From NCBI GenBank assembly GCA_020638835.1, contig JACKHV010000001.1, positions 248,001 to 312,000 on the forward strand: a stretch of DNA of 64,000 nt, written 5' to 3'. A program made the position numbers and the translations under genes. Position 1 is the first letter of the stretch. Each line of letters begins with the position of its first letter. Below, in pieces: positions 18,017-27,527 of the stretch. The DNA is from Planctomycetota bacterium (lineage in GTDB: Bacteria > Planctomycetota > UBA1135 > GCA-002686595). The notes under the pieces were generated by a model. That model was given only the letters and a program-made list of their open reading frames with translations, was not told the DNA's origin and ran no database searches.

Positions 18017-19042
18017 ATGTCCGACGATCCGAACCCCGAAGAGACCCTCTCCGAACCGCTGCACCTCTCGCGCATCTGCGTCGAGAAGGTCTGGGGCGGT
18101 CGTGCGTTGGAGCGCGTGCTCGGCCTCGAGTTGCCGCCGGATCGACCGATCGGCGAGACCTGGGAACTCGTCGACCGCGACGACCACAACTCGACCGTCG
18201 TCGGCGGTCGCTTCGAGGGTCAGTCGCTGCGCTGGTTGATGGCGAACGAGCGCGAAGCGCTGCTCGGCGACGCCGCGACCAGCGAGGCGGATCAGTTCCC
18301 GCTGCTCGTCAAGTTCATCTCCGCGGAAGCACCGCTCAGCGTGCAGGTGCACCCCGACGAGAAGATGGCGAAGAAGCTCGGCAAGGGCGACGCGGGCAAG
18401 TGCGAGGCGTGGTACGTCCTCGACGCGGAACCGGGCAGCTTGCTGTACCTCGGCCTGCGTCCGAACGTCGACGCGACCGATTTCGCCGCGGCCGCGGACT
18501 CCGCGGACGTCGTCGACCTGCTGCAGACCTGGAACGTGCAACCCGGACAGTTCATCTGGGTCCCCGCGGGGACGGTGCACGCGATCGGCGCAGGGATCAC
18601 CTTGCTCGAGGTGCAACAGAACTCCGACGTCACCTTCCGCGTCTTCGACTGGGGACGACTCGGACTCGACGGCAAGCCGCGCAAGACGCACGTCGACCAG
18701 GCGTTGCTCGCGGTGAACTACGACCTCGACACGGCGGGGCCCGTCGATCCGGAACTGCACGTCCTGGACGACGACAGCCGCGGCGTCGAGCTGCTCGACT
18801 GCGAGTTCTTCCGCATGGGCCTGCTCGAGGTCTGCGGTCACGTGCGGCGCAAGGGACTCGGGCGACCCGTGGTCCTCGTGTGCGTCGCGGGTAGAGGGCG
18901 CATCCTACGCCACGGCGCGGACGCGCAGGAGTTCGGGCGCGGCGACACGTGGCTCGTGCCCGCCGCCGCGGGAGACTGGACGATCGAATCGAAGGGCGGC
19001 GAATGCCGTCTGGTGTTGGTGGAGGCCAAGGCGAAGCGATGA
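18017..19042 (+). CDS. manA: Class I mannose-6-phosphate isomerase
   Basis: A 341-residue cupin-fold isomerase interconverts fructose-6-P and mannose-6-P. Visible family features are KVWGG near the N-terminus, the zinc-site block SVQVHPDE near residue 112, and VPAGTVHAIGAG near 187, followed by EVQQNSDVTFRVFDWGR. Its stop overlaps the start of the pseudouridine synthase gene by ATGA. The product feeds GDP-mannose synthesis for glycans, in line with nagA elsewhere in the window. Confidence 0.92.
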   Translation: MSDDPNPEETLSEPLHLSRICVEKVWGGRALERVLGLELPPDRPIGETWELVDRDDHNSTVVGGRFEGQSLRWLMANEREALLGDAATSEADQFPLLVKFISAEAPLSVQVHPDEKMAKKLGKGDAGKCEAWYVLDAEPGSLLYLGLRPNVDATDFAAAADSADVVDLLQTWNVQPGQFIWVPAGTVHAIGAGITLLEVQQNSDVTFRVFDWGRLGLDGKPRKTHVDQALLAVNYDLDTAGPVDPELHVLDDDSRGVELLDCEFFRMGLLEVCGHVRRKGLGRPVVLVCVAGRGRILRHGADAQEFGRGDTWLVPAAAGDWTIESKGGECRLVLVEAKAKR

Positions 19043-19962
19043 GCCAAGCGCGCAATCAAGGTCCGAGGCGCAAGCCGGCGAGCCGCAAGAAGTCCGCTGC
19101 GAAGCGGCCTGTGAAGTCGACGAAGCCGACGGAGACGAAGGCGTCCGACGGCGGACTCGTGCGCCTGAACAAGTTCATGGCCGACCACGGCGTCGCCTCG
19201 CGACGTGCGTGTGACGAGCTGATCACGGAGGGGCACGTCTTCATCGACGGCGAACTCGTGCGCGAGCTCGGCACCAAGATCGACCCGGAAAAGCAGGTTG
19301 TCGAGGTCGACGGCGAACCGCTGCGCGAGGCGAAGGGCGGGCACAAGCGCTACTACCTGCTCAACAAGCCCGCCGGCGTCGTCTGCACGAACGACAACCG
19401 CGAGCAGCGTGCGCGAGCGATCGACTTGATCTCGGACCGCCACAAAGGCCGCATCTACACCGTCGGTCGCCTGGACGAGGCGTCCAAGGGACTGATCATC
19501 CTGACCAACGACGGTGACTTCGCGAACCGCGTGATGCACCCGCGCTACGGCGTCTCGAAGACCTACACCGTCAAGCTGCAGGGCCGCATCAACGACAACG
19601 ACCTGCAGCGCGTGCGCGAAGGCGTCTACCTCGCGGAAGGCAAGTCGGCCGGTGCGCGCGTGGTCGTGCGCAAGCGGACGCGCGAGACGTCGCTGTTGCT
19701 CGTCACGCTCTACGAGGGCATGAACCGCGAGATCCGCCGCATGTTCGCCAGCGTCGGCTTCACCGTCGTCGACCTGCGGCGCGCGCGTATCGGTGCGATC
19801 ACCGACCGCGGCTTGAAGGAAGGTCACTGGCGCTTCCTCACGCCCGAGGAGATCAACGGGCTGCTCGCCGGCGGCGAAGGCCAGGAAGACGGCCCCGGTA
19901 CCGAGCGGCTCAAGCGCAAGCGCGCCGCGCGCAAGGCGTCCGGCAGAGGGAAGTCCGAGTGA
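19039..19962 (+). CDS. RluB/RsuA-type rRNA pseudouridine synthase
   Basis: A 307-residue enzyme has a Lys-rich N-terminal extension (residues 1-38), an S4 RNA-binding domain (LVRLNKFMADHGVASRRACD) at about 39-90 and the catalytic domain with GRLDEASKGLIILTNDG, whose Asp near 145 is the nucleophile. The NREIRRMF motif near 230 is typical of RsuA/RluB. A basic Lys/Arg tail ends the protein. RluB (23S) versus RsuA (16S) or RluF specificity cannot be settled by eye. The start overlaps manA and the stop overlaps the peptidase gene. Confidence 0.9.
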   Translation: MSQARNQGPRRKPASRKKSAAKRPVKSTKPTETKASDGGLVRLNKFMADHGVASRRACDELITEGHVFIDGELVRELGTKIDPEKQVVEVDGEPLREAKGGHKRYYLLNKPAGVVCTNDNREQRARAIDLISDRHKGRIYTVGRLDEASKGLIILTNDGDFANRVMHPRYGVSKTYTVKLQGRINDNDLQRVREGVYLAEGKSAGARVVVRKRTRETSLLLVTLYEGMNREIRRMFASVGFTVVDLRRARIGAITDRGLKEGHWRFLTPEEINGLLAGGEGQEDGPGTERLKRKRAARKASGRGKSE

Positions 19963-21266
19963 GCGCAGATCACGGAGTGCACCCCGGATCCGTCATGCTC
20001 GCGGGCGCCGAGATCCGCGAACACACGCTGCCGAACGGCTTGCGCGTGATCCTCGCGGAACGCCACGACGATCCGGTCGTCGCGACCTTGATGCTGTACC
20101 GCGTCGGCTCGCGCAACGAGCTCGAAGAAGAGGCCGGCGTGTCGCACTTCCTCGAGCACATGATGTTCAAGGGCAGCGCGCGCTACGAGAAGGGCGAAGT
20201 CGACCTCCGCACCGCGGAACTGGGCGGCAACAACAACGCCTTCACGACGCCGGACCACACGGCCTACTACTTCGAGTTCACGGCCGATCGTTGGGACGTC
20301 GCGCTCGAGATCGAAGCCGACCGCATGCGCGGCTTGTCGCTCGATCCGGTCGAGTTCGAGGCGGAGAAGCAAGTCGTGCTGTCCGAGCTCGCGATGGGCG
20401 AGGACGATCCGTGGCGCAACTTGTCGCAACAGGTCTCCGAGATCCTGTTCGCGCGTCATCCGTACCGGCGGCCCGTGATCGGCTACGCGGAGAGCCTCGC
20501 GCGGATGACGCCCGACGACATGCGGTCGTACCACCGGCGTTACTACAACCCGGCGAACGCGACGCTCGTGATCTCCGGCGACATCACGCCGGACGACGCG
20601 CTCGCGCGGATCGCGGAACACTTCGGTTCGATCGAGGCGGGCACGCGCTTCGAGGACGTCGCGCCGTACCGCCCTCCGCTCGCGGAACCGCGCGGTGAAC
20701 GACGCGTCACGACCTACTGGGACGACGAGTCGCGGCGCCTGGTGATCGGTTGGCCGACGGTTCCGGTGGGCAGTCGCGAAGACGACGCGCTCGACCTGAT
20801 CTCGGTGTTGCTCACGACCGGGCGGCTCTCGCGCCTTCACCGCCGCCTCGTGCTCGACGAAGGGCTCGCCGTGAACGTCTCGACCAGCAACGACACGCGC
20901 GTCGACAGCGGAGCCTTCTGGCTCTACGCCGAGTGCGCGGCCGGCGTCACGCCGCAAGCGCTCGAGGCCGTCATCGACGAGGAGCTGAAGCTGCTGGCGA
21001 CGAGCTGGGCGAGCGCCGACGAGTTGAAGCGCGCTCGCCGCATCCTCGAGGCGTCGGACGCGTACGAGCTCGAGTCGGCGCTGGACCTTGCCGAGGACCT
21101 CGGCGAGCTGGCCATCGACGCGGACTGGCGACTCGTGTTGAACAGCAAGGAACGCTACGCGGCGATCCGGCCCAAGTACCTGATGGAAGTCGCCGTGCGC
21201 CTGCTGTCGTTCGAGCGCCGCGTCGTCGGCTGGTCGCTGCCCGAACTCGAGAGGCTGATGCGTTGA
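19959..21266 (+). CDS. M16 family zinc peptidase, active subunit
   Basis: A 435-residue M16 protease starts at GTG 19959, sharing GTGA with the previous stop. The inverted zinc motif HFLEH is at 63-67 (GVSHFLEHMMFKGS) and the downstream glutamate region EAEKQVVLSELAMGEDDPW follows at about 131-148, so all catalytic residues are present. No signal peptide is visible. It is paired with an inactive homologue directly downstream, the arrangement known for bacterial M16B heterodimers such as the mitochondrial processing peptidase-like pairs. Confidence 0.92.
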   Translation: MSADHGVHPGSVMLAGAEIREHTLPNGLRVILAERHDDPVVATLMLYRVGSRNELEEEAGVSHFLEHMMFKGSARYEKGEVDLRTAELGGNNNAFTTPDHTAYYFEFTADRWDVALEIEADRMRGLSLDPVEFEAEKQVVLSELAMGEDDPWRNLSQQVSEILFARHPYRRPVIGYAESLARMTPDDMRSYHRRYYNPANATLVISGDITPDDALARIAEHFGSIEAGTRFEDVAPYRPPLAEPRGERRVTTYWDDESRRLVIGWPTVPVGSREDDALDLISVLLTTGRLSRLHRRLVLDEGLAVNVSTSNDTRVDSGAFWLYAECAAGVTPQALEAVIDEELKLLATSWASADELKRARRILEASDAYELESALDLAEDLGELAIDADWRLVLNSKERYAAIRPKYLMEVAVRLLSFERRVVGWSLPELERLMR

Positions 21267-22576
21267 CCGAGCTCAAGCGCAAGTACGACAGCATCCCGGT
21301 CATCGAGCTCCCGGTCGAGCGCTTCGAGCTCGCCTGCGGGGCCAAGCTGATCGTCTCGAAGCGCGCCGGCGCACCGATCACGGCGGTCGAAGTGCACATG
21401 CGCGGCGGTCCGTCGATGGATCCGGCTGGGCTCGAAGGCACGGCCTTCCTGACGGGCGGCCTGCTCGACCAGGGGACGAAGCAGCACGACGAACAAGGCA
21501 TCGCCGAGCTGCTGGAACCCGCCGGCGGTTCGATCGCGGGCGACGCCAGCGGCCTGCACGCGACGATCGTCAGCAAGGAGTGGAAGCTCTTGCTGTCCGT
21601 GCTCGCGGAACTGCTCGTCGAGCCGACCTTCCCGAAGCGTCAGGTCGAGCGACAGAAGGACCGTTTGCTGCACCGCCTCGCCGTCGAGCGCGAGGATCCG
21701 CGCGTGCAAGGCGCGCTGGGGCTCCGGCGGCTCGTCTACGGCAACCACTGGCTCGGTCGTCCGGCCTACGGAAGCTACGAGAGCGTCGCGAAGATCGAGC
21801 CCAAGCACCTGCGCGCGCAGCACAAGCGCAACTGGGTGGGCAGCCGTTGCCTGATCGCCGTGTCGGGCGACGTCGATCCGCTCGCGGTGAAGCGCTTCCT
21901 CGACCGCGCGCTGGCCGACTGGAACCCCGGCCGTCCGCTGCGACCCACTCCGCCGGAGCTCCCGCCGCGCGCCGTGCGCACGGCGTTGTTCAAGGCCGAA
22001 AGGCAGCAAGTGCACGTGCATCTCGGACACCTCGGCATCCGGCGCGCCGATCCCGACTACGCCGCGCTCGTCGTGATGGACCACGTGCTCGGCATGGGGC
22101 CCGGCTTCACGAACCGCCTGTCGCGCATCCTGCGCGACGAACAAGGACTCGCGTACACGGTCAGCGCGTCGATCAGTTCGAGCGCCGGCCTGATGCCCGG
22201 CGTGTTCAACGCCTACATCGGCTGCGCGCCGGAGAAGGTCGAGACCGCGGTCGCGGGCTTCCTGACCGAGATGCGACGCTTGCAGACCGAGCTGGTCCCC
22301 GAGGAGGAACTCGAGGTCGCGCGCAACTACTTGCTCGGCTCGTTCCCCCGCGAGTTCGAGCGCGCGTCCCGTCGCGCCGGATACCTCGTCACCGCGGAGG
22401 TCTTCGGACTCTCCGAAGACGACCTGCGCCAGCTGCCGCGTGCCTTCGCCGCCGTCACGCCGCAGGAACTGCAGCGCGTCGCGCGCGAACACCTCCACCC
22501 CGATGCGTGTTGCCTGTCGGTCTCCGGACCGATGAAGCCCGGCGAGGTGAAGAAGCTGCTCGGACGAGCCCGCTGA
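21263..22576 (+). CDS. M16 family peptidase homologue, inactive subunit
   Basis: A 437-residue M16-fold protein starts at TTG 21263, overlapping the previous stop as TTGA. Where the active partner has HFLEHMMFKGS, this protein has FLTGGLLDQGT, so the zinc ligands and catalytic Glu are missing. The C-terminal half keeps M16 hallmarks (DHVLGMGPGFTNRLSRILRD, then GLAYTVSASIS). It most likely forms the substrate chamber with the upstream active subunit. The stop lies 80 bp from the converging YeeE-type gene; I see no strong terminator between them. Confidence 0.9.
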   Translation: MTELKRKYDSIPVIELPVERFELACGAKLIVSKRAGAPITAVEVHMRGGPSMDPAGLEGTAFLTGGLLDQGTKQHDEQGIAELLEPAGGSIAGDASGLHATIVSKEWKLLLSVLAELLVEPTFPKRQVERQKDRLLHRLAVEREDPRVQGALGLRRLVYGNHWLGRPAYGSYESVAKIEPKHLRAQHKRNWVGSRCLIAVSGDVDPLAVKRFLDRALADWNPGRPLRPTPPELPPRAVRTALFKAERQQVHVHLGHLGIRRADPDYAALVVMDHVLGMGPGFTNRLSRILRDEQGLAYTVSASISSSAGLMPGVFNAYIGCAPEKVETAVAGFLTEMRRLQTELVPEEELEVARNYLLGSFPREFERASRRAGYLVTAEVFGLSEDDLRQLPRAFAAVTPQELQRVAREHLHPDACCLSVSGPMKPGEVKKLLGRAR

Positions 22577-22656
22577 CGCGAAACTCGCCCGAGCAAGGGG
22601 GGGCTTCCTGTCCCGCGAGGCGTCAGGAGGGCGCCAAGGGGACCGGCGGGTGATTC

Positions 22657-23235
22657 TCAGACGGCGGGGTGCGCAGTGCCCCGCTCACGGCGTTCGAGCC
22701 ACACGAAGAGCAGACCGGCTCCGACGGCGAGCGCCGCGAGCCAGATCCACGCGGGGCCGCCGAACTCGCCCACGAGCGTCACCTTGCCCAGTTCGCCGAC
22801 GCCCAACACGTGCTCCTGCATGAAGGGGTAGGCTTGCGCGTAGGCCGCGGCGCCGAACAACATGCCGAGCGTGCCGGCGATGGCGTCGCGTGAACCTTGG
22901 CCGATGGCGGCGATGCCGGTGCCGGGGCAGTAACCCAGCACGGCCATGCCCGATCCGAAGATGACGCCGCCGAGCACGTCGGCGAGGACGTGCGCGGCCT
23001 TCACCTTCAGGCCTTCGATCATGCCCATGCCGGTCATCGCGTAGATGCCGACGCCGCCGACGATCACGGCCGTGAGGATGATCTTGAGCACGGTGAAGTC
23101 ACGGAGCAGGAACTGCCCGACGATCACCTTGTGCTGCGTGACGCCGCCACGCTGGAGCAGGAAGCCGAAGACCAGGCCGGTCAGTGCGCCGAACAGCAAC
23201 AGCTGGGGCGAGGCGAAGAGGTTGGTGTCGAACAT
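22657..23235 (-). CDS. YeeE/YedE family sulfur transporter, second half
   Basis: A 192-residue membrane protein has about five helices. The conserved half-site FGSGMAVLGYCPGTG carries the Cys that in YeeE/TsuA-type transporters lines the thiosulfate path. The N-terminus has GFLLQRGGVTQHKVI. It follows the other half-size YeeE gene with a 3-bp gap, so the two probably form one split transporter for thiosulfate or a related sulfur species. Substrate is inferred from family only. Confidence 0.85.
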   Translation of the reverse strand: MFDTNLFASPQLLLFGALTGLVFGFLLQRGGVTQHKVIVGQFLLRDFTVLKIILTAVIVGGVGIYAMTGMGMIEGLKVKAAHVLADVLGGVIFGSGMAVLGYCPGTGIAAIGQGSRDAIAGTLGMLFGAAAYAQAYPFMQEHVLGVGELGKVTLVGEFGGPAWIWLAALAVGAGLLFVWLERRERGTAHPAV

Positions 23236-23238
23236 GGA

Positions 23239-23787
23239 TCAGCTCTGCTTCTTGTAGAGGGTCATGGCCGTGGCGATGCCGCCGACGAACAGGGCGATCG
23301 TGAAGATCCAGCCGGAGACGGCGAGCTGCAGGTTGCCGGAGATCGAGTGACCGGAGGTGCAGCCGCCGGCCAGGCGCGCGCCGAAGAGCATCAGGGCGCC
23401 GCCCGCGAAGGCCGCGGCGTAGCGCAGGCCTTTCGAGTTGCCGAAGCGCGAGCGCCAGAGCTCGGGCACGGACTCGGAGCGGAAGCTCTTCGAGAGGCGC
23501 GCGGCGATCAGGGCGCCGATCGGCAGCATGACGACGAGGGCGAACTGCCAGTCGATGCCCGGCTTCCCGACCAGGTACTTCGAGTAGTAGGCGTTGCCGC
23601 GGACGGCCTCCTCCGACACGGCGCCGGTGATCATCCCGGCGGCTCGGACCAGCGTGGTGCTCGCGCCCAGCGCCTGGTCCATGACGTAGAAGGTGACCCA
23701 CGAAAGCACGCCGATCAGCGTGCCGACGAGGTACGGCGACCAGCGTGCGCGGGTCCAGAGGTTGGTGGCGGGGAGAGTGGTCTGCAT
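23239..23787 (-). CDS. YeeE/YedE family sulfur transporter, first half
   Basis: A 182-residue membrane protein has the counterpart motif LFGARLAGGCTSGHSISG, again with the conserved Cys of the family, and four to five predicted helices. It is the first gene of a two-gene unit and diverges from a PAS-sigma54 activator gene. A putative -24/-12 promoter lies about 56-70 bp upstream of its start, so expression is probably controlled by that activator. Confidence 0.85.
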   Translation of the reverse strand: MQTTLPATNLWTRARWSPYLVGTLIGVLSWVTFYVMDQALGASTTLVRAAGMITGAVSEEAVRGNAYYSKYLVGKPGIDWQFALVVMLPIGALIAARLSKSFRSESVPELWRSRFGNSKGLRYAAAFAGGALMLFGARLAGGCTSGHSISGNLQLAVSGWIFTIALFVGGIATAMTLYKKQS

Positions 23788-23842
23788 GGTGCCCAGGGTG
23801 ATGCGGTCGTGTGCGGCGGAGCGGCCGGCACGCCGGGGGAGA

Positions 23843-23857
23843 GCAAGCGCGGTGCCG
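23843..23857 (-). promoter_or_regulatory. Putative sigma54 (-24/-12) promoter of the YeeE pair
   Basis: Read on the minus strand the site is CGGCACCGCGCTTGC, which has GG and GC elements with the obligatory 10-bp spacing and matches the TGGCAC-N5-TTGC consensus at all but the first base. It points toward the YeeE-type genes and would start transcription near 23831, leaving a leader of about 44 nt. A sigma54 activator is encoded divergently, which supports the call. Confidence 0.6.
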
Positions 23858-23949
23858 AGGCGCGCCCGTGCAGCTGGAAAATGTAAGGGGCTTTCTGGAA
23901 ACGGCTTATGCGTGCGGTGCGGCGGCGCGGAACGCCTTCCCGGCTCGAT

Positions 23950-23969
23950 GTCAATGGTTTACGATTGAC
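23950..23969. promoter_or_regulatory. Inverted repeat, candidate activator-binding site
   Basis: GTCAAT and ATTGAC arms are separated by 8 bp, and the pairing extends one base outward with a mismatch beyond. The site lies 17 bp before the start of the sigma54 activator gene and about 130 bp upstream of the predicted YeeE transcription start. That is the normal range for an upstream activating sequence and would also allow autoregulation. Confidence 0.5.
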
Positions 23970-23985
23970 GTGTAAAGCCGCCGCC

Positions 23986-25371
<1,386 letters not shown>

Positions 25372-25437
25372 CCGGATCCGGACGGCCGCGAACGGCGATC
25401 CTCGCAGCGGTCCGCGCCGACCGCTTAGAATCGCGGC

Positions 25438-26052
25438 ATGAGCAAGGCAACCACCGTGAAGCAGTACCTGGACGCTCTTCCGGAAGATCGCCGCAAGGCG
25501 CTCGAGGCGGTGCGCAAGGTGATCAAGTCGAACCTCGACTCGAAGTACGAGGAAGGCATCCAGTACGGGATGATCGGCTACTACGTGCCGCACTCCGTCT
25601 TCGCCGACGGTTACCACTGCGATCCGAAGCAGCCGCTGCCCTTCGCGAGCATCGCGTCGCAGAAGAACCACATGGCCGTCTACCTCTTCTGCCTCTACAA
25701 CGATCCTGCGGAGATCGCGCGCTTCGAGGCGGAGTGGAAGAAGACGGGCAAGAAGCTCGACATGGGCAAGTCGTGCGTGCGCTTCAAGAAGCTCGACGAC
25801 GTCGCGCTCGACGCGATCGGCGCCGCGATCAAGCGCATGCCGGCGAAGAAGTTCGTCGAGCTGTACGTCGCGAACCGCGACGGAGCGGCGGGCGCCCGGA
25901 AGACCGCGAAGAAGGCAGCCAAGAAGACCGCGAAGAAGGCAGCCAAGAAGGCGACCAAGAAGACGACCGGGAAGAAGGCGGCGAAGAAGGTCGTCAAGAA
26001 GGCTGCCAAGAAGGTCGCCAAGCAGGCGCCCAGGAGAACCGCCAAGCGCTGA
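25438..26052 (+). CDS. DUF1801 protein with histone-H1-like tail
   Basis: This 204-residue protein has a DUF1801 (YdhG-like) domain over about residues 1-150 (KQYLDALPEDRRKALEAVRK, then EGIQYGMIGYY). The remaining 50 or so residues are a low-complexity tail of Lys/Ala/Thr repeats (AKKAAKKTAKKAAKK-type), like the C-terminus of histone H1 or bacterial H1-like proteins. The tail should bind nucleic acid non-specifically. Function of the DUF1801 core is unknown. It stands 3 bp before the next gene. Confidence 0.85.
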   Translation: MSKATTVKQYLDALPEDRRKALEAVRKVIKSNLDSKYEEGIQYGMIGYYVPHSVFADGYHCDPKQPLPFASIASQKNHMAVYLFCLYNDPAEIARFEAEWKKTGKKLDMGKSCVRFKKLDDVALDAIGAAIKRMPAKKFVELYVANRDGAAGARKTAKKAAKKTAKKAAKKATKKTTGKKAAKKVVKKAAKKVAKQAPRRTAKR

Positions 26053-26055
26053 CGC

Positions 26056-27138
26056 ATGTCCCAGGCCCTCGCTCAGGTCTCGCGACGCTTGCGTCGCAAG
26101 CTGACGCTCGCGCGTTGGCTGGAACGAGCCACGCTGCACGCCGCCCTCGTGCTGGTCGTGTGCGCGTGCGTCGCCCTGATCCTGCGCGCTGCCTTCGGTG
26201 TGGAGCCGGAGCGTGCCGCGCTCTGCCTCGCACCCGTCCTCCTCGTCCCGTGGACCGCGTGGCGAGAGGTGCGCGGCCAGGTCCCGACCGCCGAGCAGGC
26301 CGCGACCTGGTTGGACATGCACTCCGGAGCGCGAGGCTTCCTGCTCGTCGACTTCGAGCTCGAGGACGCGCGCTGGAGCGAACGTTCGCAGCGTCAGCTC
26401 GACGACCTCGCCGAGCTCCCCGCGCTGAGCGCGGCGCCGATCTACCGACGCGTGCTGCCTGCGCTCGCCTTCTGCGCGTTCACCTTGCTCGTGCCCCTGA
26501 CGCGCGCCGAGCCGGGCCCGTCCACCTCGCTGTTCGAGCGCGCGATCGCCGGACTCGGTGACCAACTCGCCGCGCTGAACGAAGTCGTCGAGCTGGACGA
26601 AGTCGTCGCCCAGGAACTCGCGCGTCGCGTCGAGGACCTCGCGGAGAACGTCGACGCCGCGGAACCCGAAGCGATGCTCGAAGCGATCGACTCGCTGCGC
26701 CAGAAGCTCGGCGTCGAAGGGCGCGACGCGGCCGAGCTGGCGACGGAGCTCAGCGAGCGTTTCGGGGAAGTCGGACTGCGCGCGCTCGCCGACAGCGATG
26801 CGGCGCAGGACCTGCTGGAGTCCGCGCTCGCCAAGCTGGCGGACAGCGGATTCCGGGAAGAACTGATGCAACAGCTCTCCGAGCTGGCGCCGGAACTCGC
26901 GGCCGGCATGGAAGGCAATCAGCTGCAGCTGCCCGAAGGACTCGAGCTCTCGCCCGAACAGATGCGGACGCTCTCGGAGGGCCTGCGCAGTGCGTTGAAG
27001 GACAAGTTGTCCTCGCTCAGCCTCGCCGGCCTCGTCGACTTGAAGGAACTGAAGCTGTCCGACGAACTCGCCTCGCTCTCCGAGCTGGTCGGCGAGCTGC
27101 ACGTCTGCGACGAGGACTGTGAACCCGGCGGGACGTGA
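26056..27138 (+). CDS. Membrane protein of the MoxR cluster, possibly truncated by in-frame TGA
   Basis: A 360-residue protein has two N-terminal hydrophobic segments (about 28-62) and one near 130-150, then a long acidic helical region with LEL-type repeats. It ends CDEDCEPGGT at TGA 27136-27138. The same frame then stays open to 27525 and encodes a Gly-rich, then conserved-looking segment. In comparable planctomycete MoxR operons, as I recall them, this kind of protein continues through a Gly-rich linker, so the TGA may split one gene into two. Function unknown; it is the first gene of the MoxR operon. Confidence 0.75.
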   Translation: MSQALAQVSRRLRRKLTLARWLERATLHAALVLVVCACVALILRAAFGVEPERAALCLAPVLLVPWTAWREVRGQVPTAEQAATWLDMHSGARGFLLVDFELEDARWSERSQRQLDDLAELPALSAAPIYRRVLPALAFCAFTLLVPLTRAEPGPSTSLFERAIAGLGDQLAALNEVVELDEVVAQELARRVEDLAENVDAAEPEAMLEAIDSLRQKLGVEGRDAAELATELSERFGEVGLRALADSDAAQDLLESALAKLADSGFREELMQQLSELAPELAAGMEGNQLQLPEGLELSPEQMRTLSEGLRSALKDKLSSLSLAGLVDLKELKLSDELASLSELVGELHVCDEDCEPGGT

Positions 27139-27201
27139 AAGGGCAAGCGACGCCGCGTCGTTGGCGCGGGCGAGAAGAAGGGGAGCGGAGGGGGCCAAGG
27201 C

Positions 27202-27525
27202 TTGGGCCTCGTGCAACAAGGTGCCGGCGTCGGCGGCATCTCGCGCGGCGGTTCGCCCACCGGCTTGTTGTGGGGCGACGAGTCGCGCGGCGACCTCGAT
27301 CAGTTCGAGTCGAAGTTGCTGCCCCCCGGACAGGCGCTCGACCTCGAGAGTTCCGCTACGATCGGACTGGGAACGGACGTGCCCGAAGTGGCGCCCGTTG
27401 CGGAAGGCGCCGGCTTGGTCGACGTCGAAGGAGCGACCGGCAAGGCGACCTGGCGCCGCCGCTTGCACCCGCGTCACCGCGACGCGGTCAGCGAGTTCTT
27501 CAAGGCACCGACTGACGAAGACTGA
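27202..27525 (+). CDS. Downstream segment after in-frame TGA, MoxR cluster
   Basis: This 107-codon frame is the direct continuation of the preceding gene's frame after its TGA. It starts at TTG 27202, 9-10 nt after a GGAGGGGG sequence that could allow re-initiation. The protein has GGISRGGSPTGLLWGDESRG and a C-terminal HPRHRDAVSEFFKA stretch, which looks like an authentic protein end, and the stop lies 2 bp before moxR. It is either a separate small protein or the C-terminal part of a disrupted gene. Confidence 0.6.
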   Translation: MGLVQQGAGVGGISRGGSPTGLLWGDESRGDLDQFESKLLPPGQALDLESSATIGLGTDVPEVAPVAEGAGLVDVEGATGKATWRRRLHPRHRDAVSEFFKAPTDED

Positions 27526-27527
27526 AC

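Noticed and set aside
27136..27138. Selenocysteine at the in-frame TGA
   Set aside because: A Cys-like context makes it thinkable, but I see no clear stem-loop right after the codon and no sel genes in the window. Nonsense change, error or re-initiation are simpler.
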